Notes: generated by a model from the letters alone, not told the origin. Numbered from the stretch's first letter, positions 8,894 through 21,611 are shown. The stretch is 64,000 nucleotides of DNA from Amoebophrya sp. A120 (GCA_905178155.1 CAJINV010000013.1:1044344-1108343), one strand, 5' to 3'. Program-made: numbers and translations.

Positions 8894-11800
8894 TTATTTC
8901 TCCATTTTCTCTAACTTTTGCAAAAACGCCGCCGTGCCGCGCAGGTTTCCGCGGCGGGGAGTAGCGGAAGAGGAGCGTGGTGTCGAGGCCGGACTGCTGG
9001 CGGAGGAGGAGGCGCTGGTGGGGGTCGTTTCAGCGTCCGATGGACTCTTCAGACGAGACGACATTTCCGGTTTCTCGGGTGACGTACTCGTTTTTGAGAC
9101 CGAACTTCTTGAATCAGCGTGAAGATCATCCACCGGCCGCTGTTGTTCTCTTTCTGCAGCTTCGTCACCGCGAGTTCTATCTTTGCCGCCTTTATCAGCA
9201 GACAACTCGTCCTCATAGTTGTCATTCGAGACGGTTTGTCCGTCCTTTGCGTGCTCCTCGTCGTCCTGCGTGACTTGCAGATTGGAAGACGCAGAGGGCA
9301 ACTCCTCGGTCACCTTCTCCTTCATCAGGGGTGCACTTGTTTTCGTGTTGCTTCCCTGAGACTTCTTCACATCTCCGTGGAGGTCCTGCGTCTTGCCGGA
9401 GCTCTTCTCGCTCTTCGTGGTCCCATTCTTGTTTTGTTCCCTCCTGGCGGCCTTCAGTGCCCGCCGCGCACCCAGTGCAGCTCCGCCCACCGCTGCAACC
9501 GAGCCGGCGACAACCGCCGCTTCGCCTGCGTGCTGCTTCACGGTGTCAGCCACAGGGGCCATTTTTGAGGTTAAGCTCGTTGCAAGGGAGGCAGGCGATG
9601 CTGGCGCAGGGGAGGCGGAGGATGCGGATGTCGTCTCGTCGGGTGTAGAAGTAGTTTGGCCACCCCGTTCTTCCCGTGCAGGAGATGGAGCAGGTGTGGC
9701 TCCATGGCGGCTACTGGGATGCGGGTGGTGGTGGTGGTGGTGGGAACGATGATGACTTTGGTGACCGGCATCGTGTTGATCATGGTGGTGATGATGCGTC
9801 GTTGCAGCATCATGACCATGCTCGTGAACGTGACTGCGTCCGCCGTGCTGTGAAGAACTGTGGTCGTCCTCGTGTTGCGACGCTGCTGCAGCGCCGTCCG
9901 GCGCAGGGGCGGACTCATGGTCTTGGTCGTGGTCCACCGCAATTGGGTCTGGGACGTGCAGCGGATCTCCTGATGTTTGCTGGTGATTGTCGTCGAGCAC
10001 CAAAGTTGGCGCGTACTCCGGGCGGGTCCTGACGGACTCGGTTCCGCCGTGGACATCGAAGAACTCGTGAATATTCATGTCCGTATGCCGATCCGTGTCC
10101 TGCCCTGTAACCAAGCCGAGGTGGTCCCCATGCTGATTCAGTCCTGCCAATATTTCGTTCATACTAAGCAGGGCCTGCGTATGAACCCCAGGTGGCTCGG
10201 CCCAGGACTGCTCTACAAGAGTGATTTATACAGCAGTGCAAACATGTCTTGGCGCGGAACCAAATTTCAAAAAATGCAAGAAAGAAACAGCAACGCGGTG
10301 TCAAGAGTTTCTTGGTGTTGATTTCCAGAAGTTCTGAAATTCATGCGAGACTATCAGCCTGATCATACTCTCGCATGTTGCGAATGATAGCCACTTCAGT
10401 GGCGTCAATATTATTGCTGCCACTCTTCACTGAAGTGGTGGCCTTATCTTGATTATCTATACTTGTTTATGAGATCACGGCAGCCTCTTTGGGTGCGCGC
10501 ACCCACCCACAGACTCCTCGGATCGGCGCGTGCAAAGGTCGAGCGCGCGGCCACACGGAAGTGTTGCACTTGCTCGGTACAAATAAGTAAACGTTTTTTC
10601 TCCGTGTGCGTCATACCCTCACGCTCAAGCGTATGCATCCTCCTACCAGAAGGCCGACAATGTCGGCCGTCTCCGACCGCCGTGAATTTTATTTTGCTGC
10701 CCCTTTTTACAGGCGGGAAATCGCAAGAATCTACGAAGGCGGGTCTCCCAGAAGTCCCAAAAAAGCGCCATTTTTGCTTGCAGGTCTGCGTCCATGGGGT
10801 CGCGCATATCAACATTTCATACGCAAAAGCGATCAGAAATTGCAACGAACTCTATCTCGTCTATGTAAAAAAAAAATAGCTGCATATGAGTACTAGATTT
10901 GAACGCTTCAAGATTTCCGGTCGTTTTCCTTTTGCTGTCGAAATGAAAAACTAGATTGACAGAAGCAGCGCTTTTTGTTCCGCATCCAGAAATAGAGCAT
11001 TGTCTTGGTTCTCGAGCAAAAAAACATGCATGCACTGATTATGAGACTGACAGGATCCATCCCTCCGCTCGTAGTCAGCTCGAGTCCTGGGTGATCTGTG
11101 TTCAATTTGTTAAACAAGTCCTCCATTTCGTGCTGGGTAGGCTTATCCTCTCCCGGCGCCACTTCCCCACCGAGCGCCTTGAACAAGTCGAGGTGTTTCG
11201 CGTCGTCGAAAAAGATCGCAAAACTTCGAACGTTTACGCCATGACCATTTGTAGCGTCCGGCTCGTTCTCCAATAGCGAGTCTATGAAAACAAACTAGAA
11301 CGCCACCGCATTGAGCTCCTTTTGTACGTCGTCGATCTTATAACTTCAAAGAAGAGAGCGAAGAGCAGGACAGACGTCTTTATTGCAATGTCACAATCTG
11401 CAAAAAAAATGGATGATGTGGTGAGCTGAGGTACTACCTTGCTGTGGATATGACCATATGCAGAACCATGACACAAAGCAAAAGGAAAAGCGAAAGAGAT
11501 TTTATCAGATATATAGGAGTGGCAGGATTTTCATCGTTTTCATAGGGTCTGTGCCACCCCAACGCGCGAATCCGGCGTTTTCCCGGAATTCGTTCAGGTC
11601 CTGCTTCAGGTCGTTGGAACTGTCGACATTGTGTTTGATCGCATCCTGCACGTCAGTCATGTGAACGGTGTGGTCCTCCTGGTGGTCGCCCCAATCTTCA
11701 TCCAACGAACTCCAGACGTCGTCGACGTTCCCGGTGTCATCGCCACCCATGCGCTGCCACAGCTCGTATTCGGCGTCCGGCATGTGTTGAACCTGATCAG

Positions 11801-12452
11801 CGTACCAATCCCGATCATGATGGTGACCTTCATCTACTCCGAAAAAAAATTCCCGCATCTCCTCCTTCGACAGATCACCGTTGCCGTCGTGATGCGCGTA
11901 CTCCTCCAGGTTTTGAAATTCCACCTGCCAAGGCTCCCAAGCGACCGAAGACGGCGCGTCAACGACCGAAGACGCCGCGTCGCCGCCACCGCCAATGTCA
12001 TCGAACGGCCACCAGTTGAAGTCTAACCGTTCTCTCCGTTCGGTCATCCGCGCAATTTCCACCTCCATCTCTTGCACCAGTTCCTGCTGCTCGTGTTGCA
12101 GAAAGCTCTGCATACCCCTCAGCACCTCCTCCTCGAACAACTGTTGTTCTTTGTCCGCCTGCTCGTACTGGTCAAGCTCGTCTGCTTCCGAAATCTCGTG
12201 CGCGGAAGTCAAGAAGATGCGAGCGAAGATGCAATACACGATGAAGTGGTTGTACCTATTTAGCAGGAGCTGAAGAAAAAAGAAGATGCGAGCGGGCGGC
12301 GGTAGAGACCCGCCCCAGGACGAGGTGTTCCCGCGAAAGTGCAAGGGCAGCCGCTCCTTGCGCTGCAGCATGATCCTCTTTACGATGCAGCTACGCAGTG
12401 GCAAGGGAGTAGAAGTAAAAGCAGGGTACAAATTTGCATAAACCGTTGGCAT
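8894..12452 (-). CDS. EF-hand, His-rich protein (three exons)
   Basis: Exons 11558-12452, 11052-11281 and 8894-10174 join through two GT-AG introns (276 and 877 nt) and give about 801 residues in frame. Exon 1 has a Glu/Gln-rich coiled-coil-like stretch and an EF-hand loop HHDGNGDLSKEE, in which the usual first Asp is His. Exon 2 continues helix-loop-like sequence around FFDDAK and HEMEDLFNKL. Exon 3 carries a His-rich block of about 60 residues, an Ala/Gly helix that could be a membrane segment (AAVVAGSVAAVGGAALGARR), then a Ser/Thr/Lys/Glu-rich tail. Calcium binding through the EF-hand and metal binding by the His block are plausible but untested. The start is the first in-frame ATG (12450-12452). 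A hydrophobic stretch about 80 residues in could be a late signal anchor, so the true N-terminus may differ. Confidence 0.65.
10392..10438. repeat. Small inverted repeat inside an intron
   Basis: CCACTTCAGTG (10392-10402) is matched by CACTGAAGTGG (10428-10438), an 11-bp stem with a 25-nt loop, inside the 877-nt second intron of the EF-hand gene. No further support for function. Confidence 0.4.
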
Positions 12453-13679
12453 TCTTGCAGACGTGCCGACCGTGGCCAGTGCCGCGGTCAGCACGTCTGA
12501 GTACTTTCCATATCATGCGTCCTTGTTACCGCACTACATTCTACGTTTCATCAAAGGACATAGACCTAGTCATGTGTTCGTGTCGTTTCAATTTTCAATG
12601 TTACCAATTTTTACAGTCGTATCCACTCTGAAAGCCCGCATCGATCAAGGAAGCGCTACTACTGTGTACGTTCTGCCACTTCTCGGCATTCAAAACCTAA
12701 ACCACAAACTACGATCGAAATAAAGCTCTATCCCGACAAGAACGAACCTTGTTTCGAACGAACCTGTATGACATCCATTCGGACTTGGAGGAACTTGATC
12801 AATATCGATTCATGTCGCTCCCCGATACGACTTCTAACACTCAATCCCGCCTTGCCATGATACAAGACCCATGCATTATGTCATCGCTATTCAGTTCCAC
12901 GTGAAATCCATCCACGACGACATTTACTGCAACTCCGAGAAGAGACCTTTCTCTTCACGCAGCGGAGGCGGTGGTGGACAAGTCAGATTTATTTATTAGT
13001 AAGGTCACTGGAGGAACGATGTTGTCTTTGATGCCGTCCCAGAGTCGATCCATCAGTAAGTAAACTGCACGTTATCTTTCCTCCTCCCGTAGATCCCGAT
13101 GCAGCTTCTCCACCACGAACTACAGAGATATATGGACCTCTCAATGACGATGAAGCTACAACCGACGAGAACAAGAACAGCAGCAATAGCTGTTGTACAT
13201 GTATTGACTTTCGCGAATTCTAGACAACGCACCGTCCGTCGCATAGACAAAAATCCCTCACCCGTATGAGTACGTTCTTGTTGACCGTAGGTTCAAGTAA
13301 ACTGTGTTTTCTTTCATGTTGCGTAAATATTACCTTCATGATGTGTGCAAAATTTTAAGTCGTCGCTCCCGCGCCAGTCCGTCAAGCTCAAGCTTTTCAC
13401 TTTCCTATACAACATCTACGTAGAGTAGCTGATTGACGTAAGTAAGTTAGTATCTGAACTCTCTGTTTTTCAAAAAATGTTTTTGTGGTGGACATGAGAC
13501 CAAAAGCTTTAGCGTGTCAACTCCAAATCGAGGCACGATCGGGGCGGAGAAAGGCGTGACTTACACTCTTTCGTCAACGAAGTTTCCGCTACTTTGCAGC
13601 GCACGTCGAAGGATGCGAAAGAGGGCTCACCGCGACTTCTTCGTGATCATCTCACGATAATTATATGGGTAGTAGTTTT
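12453..13679. other. Intergenic, no supported gene
   Basis: Only short frames occur. One minus-strand frame near 13190-13080 has a leader-like hydrophobic run (LLLFLFSSVVASSS) but no in-frame ATG between it and an upstream stop, so it is not called. No clear repeats seen. Confidence 0.4.
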
Positions 13680-16600
13680 TTACTTTTCATTCTTCTTTGG
13701 TACAAAATCAGGTCGTCCGCTCCGAACCAGTTCTGTGGGATGATCGCGATCGTCCTCCACAGCTCGAAAAAATTTGCAAACGTCGGACCCCTGGCCGGAA
13801 ACCTCTCCCGAAATTGTGCTCGCCAGAGAACAAAAACCACTCGAAAGTACACCATCTGCATCCGCTTCCCAATCCGATATATCGGATTCCGCTCGCCGCG
13901 TCTCCAGGCTCTTGTGTCAAGGCCGTAATTTTTTTTGTTTTGTTCCCTGCTCTCCGTACGTGAAGATGATCGCAGCTACTTACATTCCTTCGTCTACTAT
14001 TTGCAGCGCTTTCAACTTTTCGATCTCCTTCTCCACGCCATTTTTCCCGTTTATTTTCTGCATTTCAAACATGATGTCCCCTCTGCGGTAGCTCCAGAAC
14101 TCGGCAAACCCGTCCTTCTTTGCCCGACAAGCGTGGTCGTTGTGCTTTCCGCAGAGAAAACAGTACTTGTACCATCCGCCCTTAGCTTCGTCGTACCGGT
14201 CCACCGTGTACTCAATCTCTTCCGGTACCTTCAGTAACTTCTCCTGCTCGCGGAGCAAAGTGATGAAGTGCCTCATGTTTTTCGCTTGAAGAGAACTCGT
14301 CGTAGTGCTCGTTGCTCGTTGTATTTGCCGCAATAGCAAGTACTGAAAGAAGGCGAGAATCTTGTCGTAGGTCGGCACACGCTGGAAAAAGTGGTTCCGC
14401 ACAAAGGGGGAAAAACAGTGCTGCAGTGTGGATGCGAAAGTGACAGCGCATAATTCCGTGGTGGAACTGAAAGAAGAATCGCAATCGGAATCGTTCCTGA
14501 TCTTCACGACCTTCCAGCATTCTTCTGCGCTAACCATCTTGCAGATTTGCGACTTCGCCAGCTGCTTGACGATCAGTTCCCTCGAAAACGCGGGCTGCTT
14601 CGTCAACGTCGTCATTTTTCCCGCCAGCTGCAACGAGGTTGGCAAAATTTTCGTCCTCGGGTCGTGGATCAGATGGGCGGAAACCAGGTAACTGATGCAC
14701 GTCTTCACGATCCGCACCTGCTCCATCACCAGCTTCTTGTGCAGACCCGGGTAGTCGTCGAAAAATCTTCTCTTCAGCATCTTGAGGTCCGACTCGTAGG
14801 CCGGTATGTTGTCGCTCTCGATCAGCCTCGCGACGTTGATTTTGTTGTTTGAAAACTGCGCCGGCTGGTAAAAGACCGTCATGATCATGGCAAGGATCAA
14901 CTTCTGGCACCCGGAAGCCAGCAGCTGGACCGCGATTGGGAAGGCTGCGCTATCGTTTGGAGCCGACAGCAAGGCTGCTAAGGTAGGATCCTGGTTGATG
15001 TTGTCCATAATCTTAGCAGAACAAGTAGTGGCCCCAGATCCGGTCAGTGAGTGGAAATTTTTTCTCAGCAGGTCGAACCTTCGCACGGGGTCTCCTTGTG
15101 GGGAGGACGACGAACAAGCGGGTGCGCCCGAAGAACTCGTGCTGTGCTGCTGGTGCTCGTCGTGGTCGGCAAAAGCTCCGCCCGTCTTCGCGTTCTGAAA
15201 GACAATTTCCAAGGCACCGATCAGCGCCTCCAGCACATTCGCGTACCGCTTCGCCCAGTTTTTTCCGTTGTACGAAACGCGATCGAATTCCACTGAAATC
15301 TTCGCTCGGCGAAACTCGTCGGTCGCTTTTTTCAGCGCTTTTCTGCGCTTGTCCGAAGTGTGTTTGTAGTTGAAAAAGGTGATTTCTTTGTTGAGTGTGC
15401 TACCATAGGACGATCGGTAGTCTCGCTCCTTGTGGTCGACGTTTTCACCATGGTGATTTTCTATGTGGCCAGCTGCACTTGACGCCGTCGACCTAGTAAC
15501 TGCGTCTCTTGCTGCACGAGCAGCGAGCAGCTCTCCTTCTGTCGGCAGAATTCTTCCGCCCTCCCGGTTGAAAAGCGGCTGCGGATTTTCTTGGTCATCG
15601 ATGCCCCTCGACAGGTCTTCTTTGTCGAAGTCGTCTAAAGCAGAGGAAGAAGCAACTTTCGCTCCAGAGGCAGCGGTAGCTGCAGTTTTGGAAGAAGATG
15701 AAGTAGTACTGCCCTTGTTCGAGTTTTTTGAAGTAACGTACTGCTCCAATCCCATGTTCTCAAACATCATTTTTGCCACCTCAGTTCTCAACTCCATTTC
15801 TTCGTCGCTATACTTGCCTCTGCCGGGGAGAGTTATGTCCGATCTATGACAGTGCACAACTACCCCACCGCTTCGCCGCATTTGAAGTGCATGAGCAGCT
15901 ACTGAAGCGATGCAAAAAATGTAGCTTTCCCATGACAAGGCCACGTGCGGATTGTATCAGTACTGTCTGGGAGGTTGTTGACGAAGCGTGTCTTGTCATG
16001 CAGAGAGTGCTTCAAATCGCAAATGAAGTCAAGCGGCTTCGGAACTTCGCAGTTCGCACGACAAAGGAAAAAAATGCGGGGTTCTTGTGCACTGCCGTAC
16101 GAGGACCTGCGTCCAGTTGAGAAACCAGTGTCGGACGTCAACGTGGAATCGCGACGGCTCTTTTTGTTGGTAATTTTTGAAGAGACTGCAGTATCTTCGG
16201 CTGCTACTCCACCGCTTCCCTTCTTCAGAGGACGACCGTTGCTTTCCCTTGTTTCTTCCTCGAACAGCGACTCGCCGACGATGGTCATGATGGCGTTCAT
16301 GTTGGCGTACTCCCCGATGCCGGCGCAAAACTGGACCAACCGCTTCTGCCACGCGTCGTGGGAATTTTTGGGTTTCTTGACCTCCTCGTCATTGCGCAGC
16401 TCGTCGAAAACCTCCTCACTGACCACCTCCAACTCTATCTCGATATCCTCCCACGGGAGGTGGGTCGACACGGGCGGAGGAGGAACGGTTCCCATGGGGG
16501 GTTCGAGTTCGTGCTGTCCTTGCGTGAATGCTATTTTCGAGCCGTTGCGTAGGTCGTCGTGGTCGACATCATTATACCGGTTATTCGGCGAGGTGATTAT

Positions 16601-17331
16601 TGCGTCAACGTCGTATTTCTCGTAGCCAAGATCGTTGTTCGCCAGGTCAAAGCCCTTGCCGGGTTTCGGATCATTCATCTGCTTTGCCCCACCATAATTG
16701 TTCGCATGAAGATTAAGATCGATCCGCGGCGAATCCAGCGCTTCGATATCAAATTTCGGTGAGGGGAGAGACCGTGAGGACTCGACTGTCCTCTTGCTAG
16801 ACGCTGTCGCTCCACCTCGAAGGTGACTCGTCTCTGCTTGTTTTGTCTTCGTCCTGATTTGTGGCGGCGAATCGCAGGTGGAGAAATTCGACGAAAGGTT
16901 TTCCACGACCGAAGTAACGTGGAGCTGCTTCTTCTCCTGCAATTCGAACATGCGGGCCATTTTCAACTTGAAGTGACTCGCGTTGAAGAGAAACTTCCCG
17001 TATTTACACAGCTCCAATTTCTTCGTCAATTTCTTTTTCTCCTCTTCAGACAATTCAGCGGTCGGTCGTGTCGTGAGAAACGAGGTGGATGTCGACCCGG
17101 TATTAAAAAATTTACTTGTAGTTCCACCTGCGGCAGCACTGACTGCAGTCTTGGACCAGAAGTGCCCCTATTGCTACCTCTTGCGGATAGACGTGAAACA
17201 GATGTGCAAACTTCTAAAACTGCATCGATCTGGCCGCGTTTTGGCACCGCGGTCCGCCTCCTCGGCGCTCTTCTTTTCTCGTCTTTGGTCTCGGGGTGCC
17301 GCGCTCGGTTTTTTTTAGCGGATTCGCTCAT
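13680..17331 (-). CDS. Unrecognised protein of about 1,077 residues
   Basis: Proposed exons 17128-17331, 16101-17041, 13984-15843 and 13680-13908. The first and last introns (86 and 75 nt) are GT-AG, the last with donor GTAAGT. The middle intron is an introner (15845-16099). The total length is a multiple of three. The first exon is basic (Arg/Lys-rich). Exon 2 is charged and disordered with one aromatic patch. Exon 3 has a folded-looking C-terminal half of about 350 residues, rich in hydrophobic helices and ending in CFLCGKHNDHAC, a Cys/His pair pattern that could bind zinc. I do not recognise the family. The first exon is the least certain part: it rests on one GT-AG choice and an ATG at 17329-17331. 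Confidence 0.6.
15845..16099. mobile_element. Introner, family 2 (degenerate copy)
   Basis: 255 bp with ends TATGACAGTGCACAAC and, reverse-complemented, TACGGCAGTGCACAAG. These match the ends of 42853-43072. The flanking 5-mers are CGATC and CGAGG, so the duplication has decayed. It splits the coding sequence of the 13680-17331 gene. Unlike most copies it can be removed as GT-AG (intron 15844-16100) with the frame preserved. Confidence 0.75.
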
Positions 17332-18116
17332 GGCAGATTTTGCTGCAGCGCCGAAAATTAAAAACATGAGGCGCCGGCCCTTTTTTTTCTGAAAGCACGG
17401 GGGGCGAAGCGAATAGGACAACCTTCTCCGCGCGCGCAGCGCGCGCGAAAATTTTGTTTCATCTCGCCCCCGCCGCCGCGGATTTTTTTTCTCTGGTGCC
17501 GCTCGGCGGCAGGCCGGCAGCAGCTGTGAGGCACCCGCGCGGCAGCTGTGCAACAGCCCGCGCAGCAGCCGGAATCAGGTGCGCAACAAGTGTGCAACAA
17601 GTGCGCAAGAAGTGCGGATGGGTGTGAAATAAGTTCGTTTTCTTTTAGAAAACGACTTACTTCACACCCATCCACACTTGTTGCACACTTGTTGCACACT
17701 TATTGCGCACCTATTTCGCAACTCTCTCACACCTGTGTAAAATTTGTCGCGAGCCTGCCCCCAACCGGCCTCACACCTGTCTCGCAGCCGTGCCGCAGGT
17801 CCCGCGCAGCGCGGCCTGCGTTGGGGCCGGGCTGTTGCACGGCTGTCGCACAGCTGTCCGCGAAGCCTCTCTTTTGCCACCCGCGAACGGTTTGGGGGCC
17901 GGGGGCCTGGCTCTTGACCCGGGCCCGGTGATCCGGTCGGCCCACGCTCGCCCTAGGCAACCCCAACGCGCGATGGCCCGCGACCACGGGCCCAGTCGAT
18001 TACTTCTCGCCGTGCTGTGCATTGTGAAAACGCGATGGCCCATGCGGAACGGGCCACCCCTTTCGTCCGGCTGGAAATTTCTGCACTACTATTTCACCTC
18101 TATCCGCAGAGTAATC
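17332..18116. other. GC-rich intergenic region with hairpins and degenerate repeats
   Basis: Between the two unrecognised genes lies GC-rich, CpG-rich sequence. It contains an 8-bp CG-alternating palindrome with a CAG loop (17429-17447), a large fold-back (17578-17711), and many degenerate copies of a roughly 12-bp motif like CACACTTGTTGCA or its complement. No coding frame is supported. It could hold the promoter of the downstream minus-strand gene. Confidence 0.5.
17578..17711. repeat. Large near-perfect inverted repeat (fold-back)
   Basis: About 65 nt starting GGTGCGCAACAAGTG is followed, after a few Ts, by its near reverse complement ending TTATTGCGCACC. The arms themselves consist of a repeated GTGCAACAA-type unit. 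As RNA this would form a long hairpin. As DNA it resembles a fold-back/MITE remnant, though I see no flanking duplication. Confidence 0.8.
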
Positions 18117-21100
18117 CTATAGGGTGCTTTGGGGCCAAGCAGTCGTTGCCACACTGGACAATGGCGACGGCAGTGGAGAGGGTCCGGGAGTAGTGCGATG
18201 ATTGTCATCAACATCCTCTGGACTTTGCTCGGGGGTCCACATGGGGGCCGTGATGAAGTCGGGGGTCGGTTCCGGGGAAGAAGATGCTGGTAGATCCTGA
18301 TGATGGAGAGCTGCCTTTGCGGGGTCATCACCGTCGTTGTTCTGGCGCCGTTTTCTGCTTCCTGACGATTTTGTCGTGGTCTTGGTTTCGACGACACTTC
18401 TATTCAAAGCTGGTCTACTCTCAAAATCAGCGGAATCCTGCAGCTGCGTATTTATTTGCTCCTTGCTATGCCTTATTTCCATCGCGGGTCTTTTTTCTTT
18501 CCCCTTCTTCTCCCTTCGCGTCTGCTCTTCCAGCTCCCGCTCCCACTCCAACGCCCTCTCGTCCATCTCTGTTCGCTCGTCGTATTCCTTTTTCTTATTT
18601 TCCGCTTCTGAGGTCGTGGATACCAGCTCGAACAGTTTTCTTTCCCGTTCGCATTTCCGCACGTACGCCGCCTTTTCCTGCTCCAACTTGCGCTCGATCC
18701 GCGCACAGTTTCGCTGCTGCAGATATCCGTCCTCCTTCCGGATTCTGGCCAGCACCGCCCTCTTGTCCCGGATCCCTTCCGCCTTTACCAGTCGCACCGC
18801 CGCCCGGAGTCTCGTTCCGAGCTTGGCCTTCCGGCCGGCGGAGCCCCGCTCCATGTCCAGTCGAAACCGCTTCTCCGTGTAAGTCTGGAACAACGTGGGC
18901 GGAAGGTGCGACGAGTTTTTTGCGTTGCTGCAGAGAGAACTGTCGCCGCGGACCCGGGGAATAATCGAAGTAAAGTCCTCGCCGCTAGTAGTATCACTAT
19001 CATCTTCTTCTAGAGAACCTTTTTTTTCACCGTTCCGTGGTACTATCTTCGCCTTCGCGGGGTTGGTGTTTCCGTCCGCGCAAAGCTTCAAGATCCCGGC
19101 AAAGCCGCCGATCGCAAGGCTCGACTTGTCCTTCGCCTCTTCGGCAAACATGAAATCCACCGGCTTCGGCCCGATTTGCCGTTCGGTCTTCTTGCATTTG
19201 ATGGAATCGTGGAACAAGTAGCGGCCGAGCACGTGCAAGTACGTAGTATGCGATGGAAAAAAATCTATCGAAGCAGGAGCCACTCAAAAATTTTTTGTGA
19301 ATGAATTTTCCAAAACCTCATCGTAGTTCACGAAACTACACTGAGGACGCGAACAAAAGCGCCAGCCACTCCTCTGTATCCATTCCATGAAGATTCATCC
19401 CACGTCTGTCATTGCGTTGAAAATGCACATATTTTTGCAAGAAAACTATCTATCGTTTTCGTTCGATCAAATTTTTTCCATCCATATTCTGGCCGACCGG
19501 TGTAGTACTCAGACCTCCGGTGTTCGAAGAATTCCTTCGTGGTCCAGCAGCCGTACGGATCTGGCACTGTATGCAAAGAAAAAAGTGCTTACAGTTACAC
19601 TTTGTGTCGCAAAACATGCAAGACAGACGAGCTCTGTTATGCGCAAAATGCTTGCGAGTCCGGTTTTGTGATTGTGTTTTGGGTTTTGGTTTTGCTTTTG
19701 CGTAATGAGCATTGCATTACAAGTTTTCTCCGTCATGTGAGGCAAATTTGTGATGCTGAAGTCACTACAAAAACAAATGTGTAACTGTAATACATTTCTC
19801 TCGTGATACCCTGGTCCAATCCGCCAGTAGTTTTCATCTAGACGCCAGTCGTACTTTCCGTTTTCGTCAAGATAGTTTTTCCACTCGTCCTTGCCAACAT
19901 GCTTTTTCCTCATTTTTTCCAATTCCAGTTCTCTCTTCTGCTTGCGACTTATTGTTGATGCTGCAACAGCAGGACCAGCTTCTGGTCCTGCTGCGGTCTT
20001 TGAGGTTTTGACATCCACCTGGAGGTCCGTGGTCAGATCCTCCAATCGGCTGACGAGCGTTTTTGCTTGTGTTTGAAGCGGGTCATGAGTAAGACTGTCA
20101 GAAACAAAACCGGTTTTAGTAGTCTTCTTTGTTGCAGTACCGTCATTAACTATCGTGCCAGGACCGACTCCTGTCGTACTAGAGCCCGTTCTTTGCGTAC
20201 TACTTGCTGCTGCCTGGTGATCTTCTTCCTCGCGTGTACTAGTCCTCACCGCGACCTCCGCAACGGACGATACTCTTTCCTGTTTTCTCCACATCTTCTC
20301 CAATTGCTTTTCCGATTCCTCCTTCGCCCGTAAAATTTCCTTCTCCTTCGCCTTTGCAAAGTGCTTGTCGTACCCGTTTGGCGTGAAGATCTGCTCCGGG
20401 AGACTCGCGGACAATGGGTCGAAGCCAAGATATTTCCCGAAAAACATCGGACATGTGGTAGTTACTACGACGTAGCGCTTGGGTTTCGTCGTCAGGTCCT
20501 TGTGGAAAGCGTGGTAGGAACGCGAAGCACCAGGTTCTGCTCTCGTAGCAGTGTCGCGGTTGTAGTGGTCTCCCCCGGTGGCTTCCTTGCCATAGAAGTT
20601 TTCACTATACTCGCTTTCGTAGTCCAGTTCGTCTCCCGGTGTAGTTGTAGTTTCTGGTGGGTAGTAGAAGAGGTACTCTAGCGGTTCCTCGATCGTCCTG
20701 CTGACGCCAGGGTTCAGAATTTTCTCCACGCAGCTCCGCTGGGAGAGCTCCTTCAGCGTCAGTTTCACCTTCTTCACCGCGTTCAATTCCAGCAAGTACT
20801 CCTTTGCCAGGTCTCGGCAACGCACATCGCCGAAATCTTCCAGGTCTTTAAAGTTTCTCGCTTCTCGCCGTTGCCGCTCCTGCTCGAGCTTGAAGTTGCT
20901 GGTGCCCTCTACTGCTTCGTCCTCATCCTGGTGGTAGTTGTAGCCCCAGTAATTACCATTACCGGATTTCTTGTTTTTCTTGCTGTCCTTCGACAAGAAC
21001 CCTGTGCCTCCGTTCCCGCCCGTTGCACCGTCCACGGGATGCAGCTCCTTTCTCCAAGCCGGAAGCAGTTGGTACGTCCTGGCAGCAGTGGGAAAGGGGG

Positions 21101-21611
21101 AAGCAGCCACGGATGAACCATCACCAGCAGGATGTTGAATCGGGCCTGGGAACGAAGTGGACGAGGCCGAACCGCCAGCCTGGTGAGATGAATGATCCTG
21201 GACTTGCTTATTCTCATGCTGCTCGTGTATGTAGTTTATTCTTGTATGATTTTTAGTACTCCTTATATGATTTTGGTTTTCACTTGCAGCTCTAGACGCC
21301 GTAATTTGCAACTGGGATTGGGTGGAATTATCTGGAATAACTTCGGGTGGCGCTTCAACCACCTGACCCCGGTTGAATGAACGCGAGTCCTTGTTCGTGC
21401 GATACAATGCGGAGGAAGAAGCTTTTTTTTTGTGGTCGTTGTTGATACAATCTTCGGTCTGCACACGTACTCGTTCGGTCACCCCGCGGTGCAGAAGACG
21501 GATGCCGCAGAGAGCCGTTTCTCGGACGATTTCAAACTCGTAAGAGTCTGCGTAGAAATACTGATAAACGTCCTCGAAATAAAAGCGCCTCCGCTGTTGT
21601 TCGGGTGTCAT
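18117..21611 (-). CDS. Unrecognised coiled-coil protein of about 1,034 residues
   Basis: Exons 19814-21611, 19429-19569 and 18117-19282. The first junction removes an introner (19570-19808), the second is a GT-AG intron of 146 nt, and the summed length is a multiple of three. After the introner is removed, the frame continues with an aromatic-rich segment beginning DPYGCWTTKEFFEHRR. The N-terminal 60 residues look folded (Tyr/Phe-rich, FYFEDVYQYFY), and the middle is disordered. The last exon has a long Lys/Glu/Arg coiled coil (about 150 residues), then a Pro/Ser-rich tail. The start ATG at 21609-21611 follows an in-frame stop. No family recognised. If the second junction is wrong, 18117-19282 would be a separate gene that lacks a good start codon. 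Confidence 0.6.
19570..19808. mobile_element. Introner, family 4 (single copy in window)
   Basis: 239 bp. Its ends are TATGCAAAGAAAAAAGTG and, reverse-complemented, TATCACGAGAGAAATG; both ends then carry the inner inverted segment TTACAGTTACAC. Flanks are CACTG and CCCTG (4 of 5 match). Removing the element plus one flank joins exon frames exactly in the 18117-21611 gene. Confidence 0.75.

Noticed and set aside
13080-13250. Signal-peptide-like minus-strand frames
   Set aside because: Two overlapping frames both look hydrophobic. The leader-like one has no in-frame ATG after an upstream stop.
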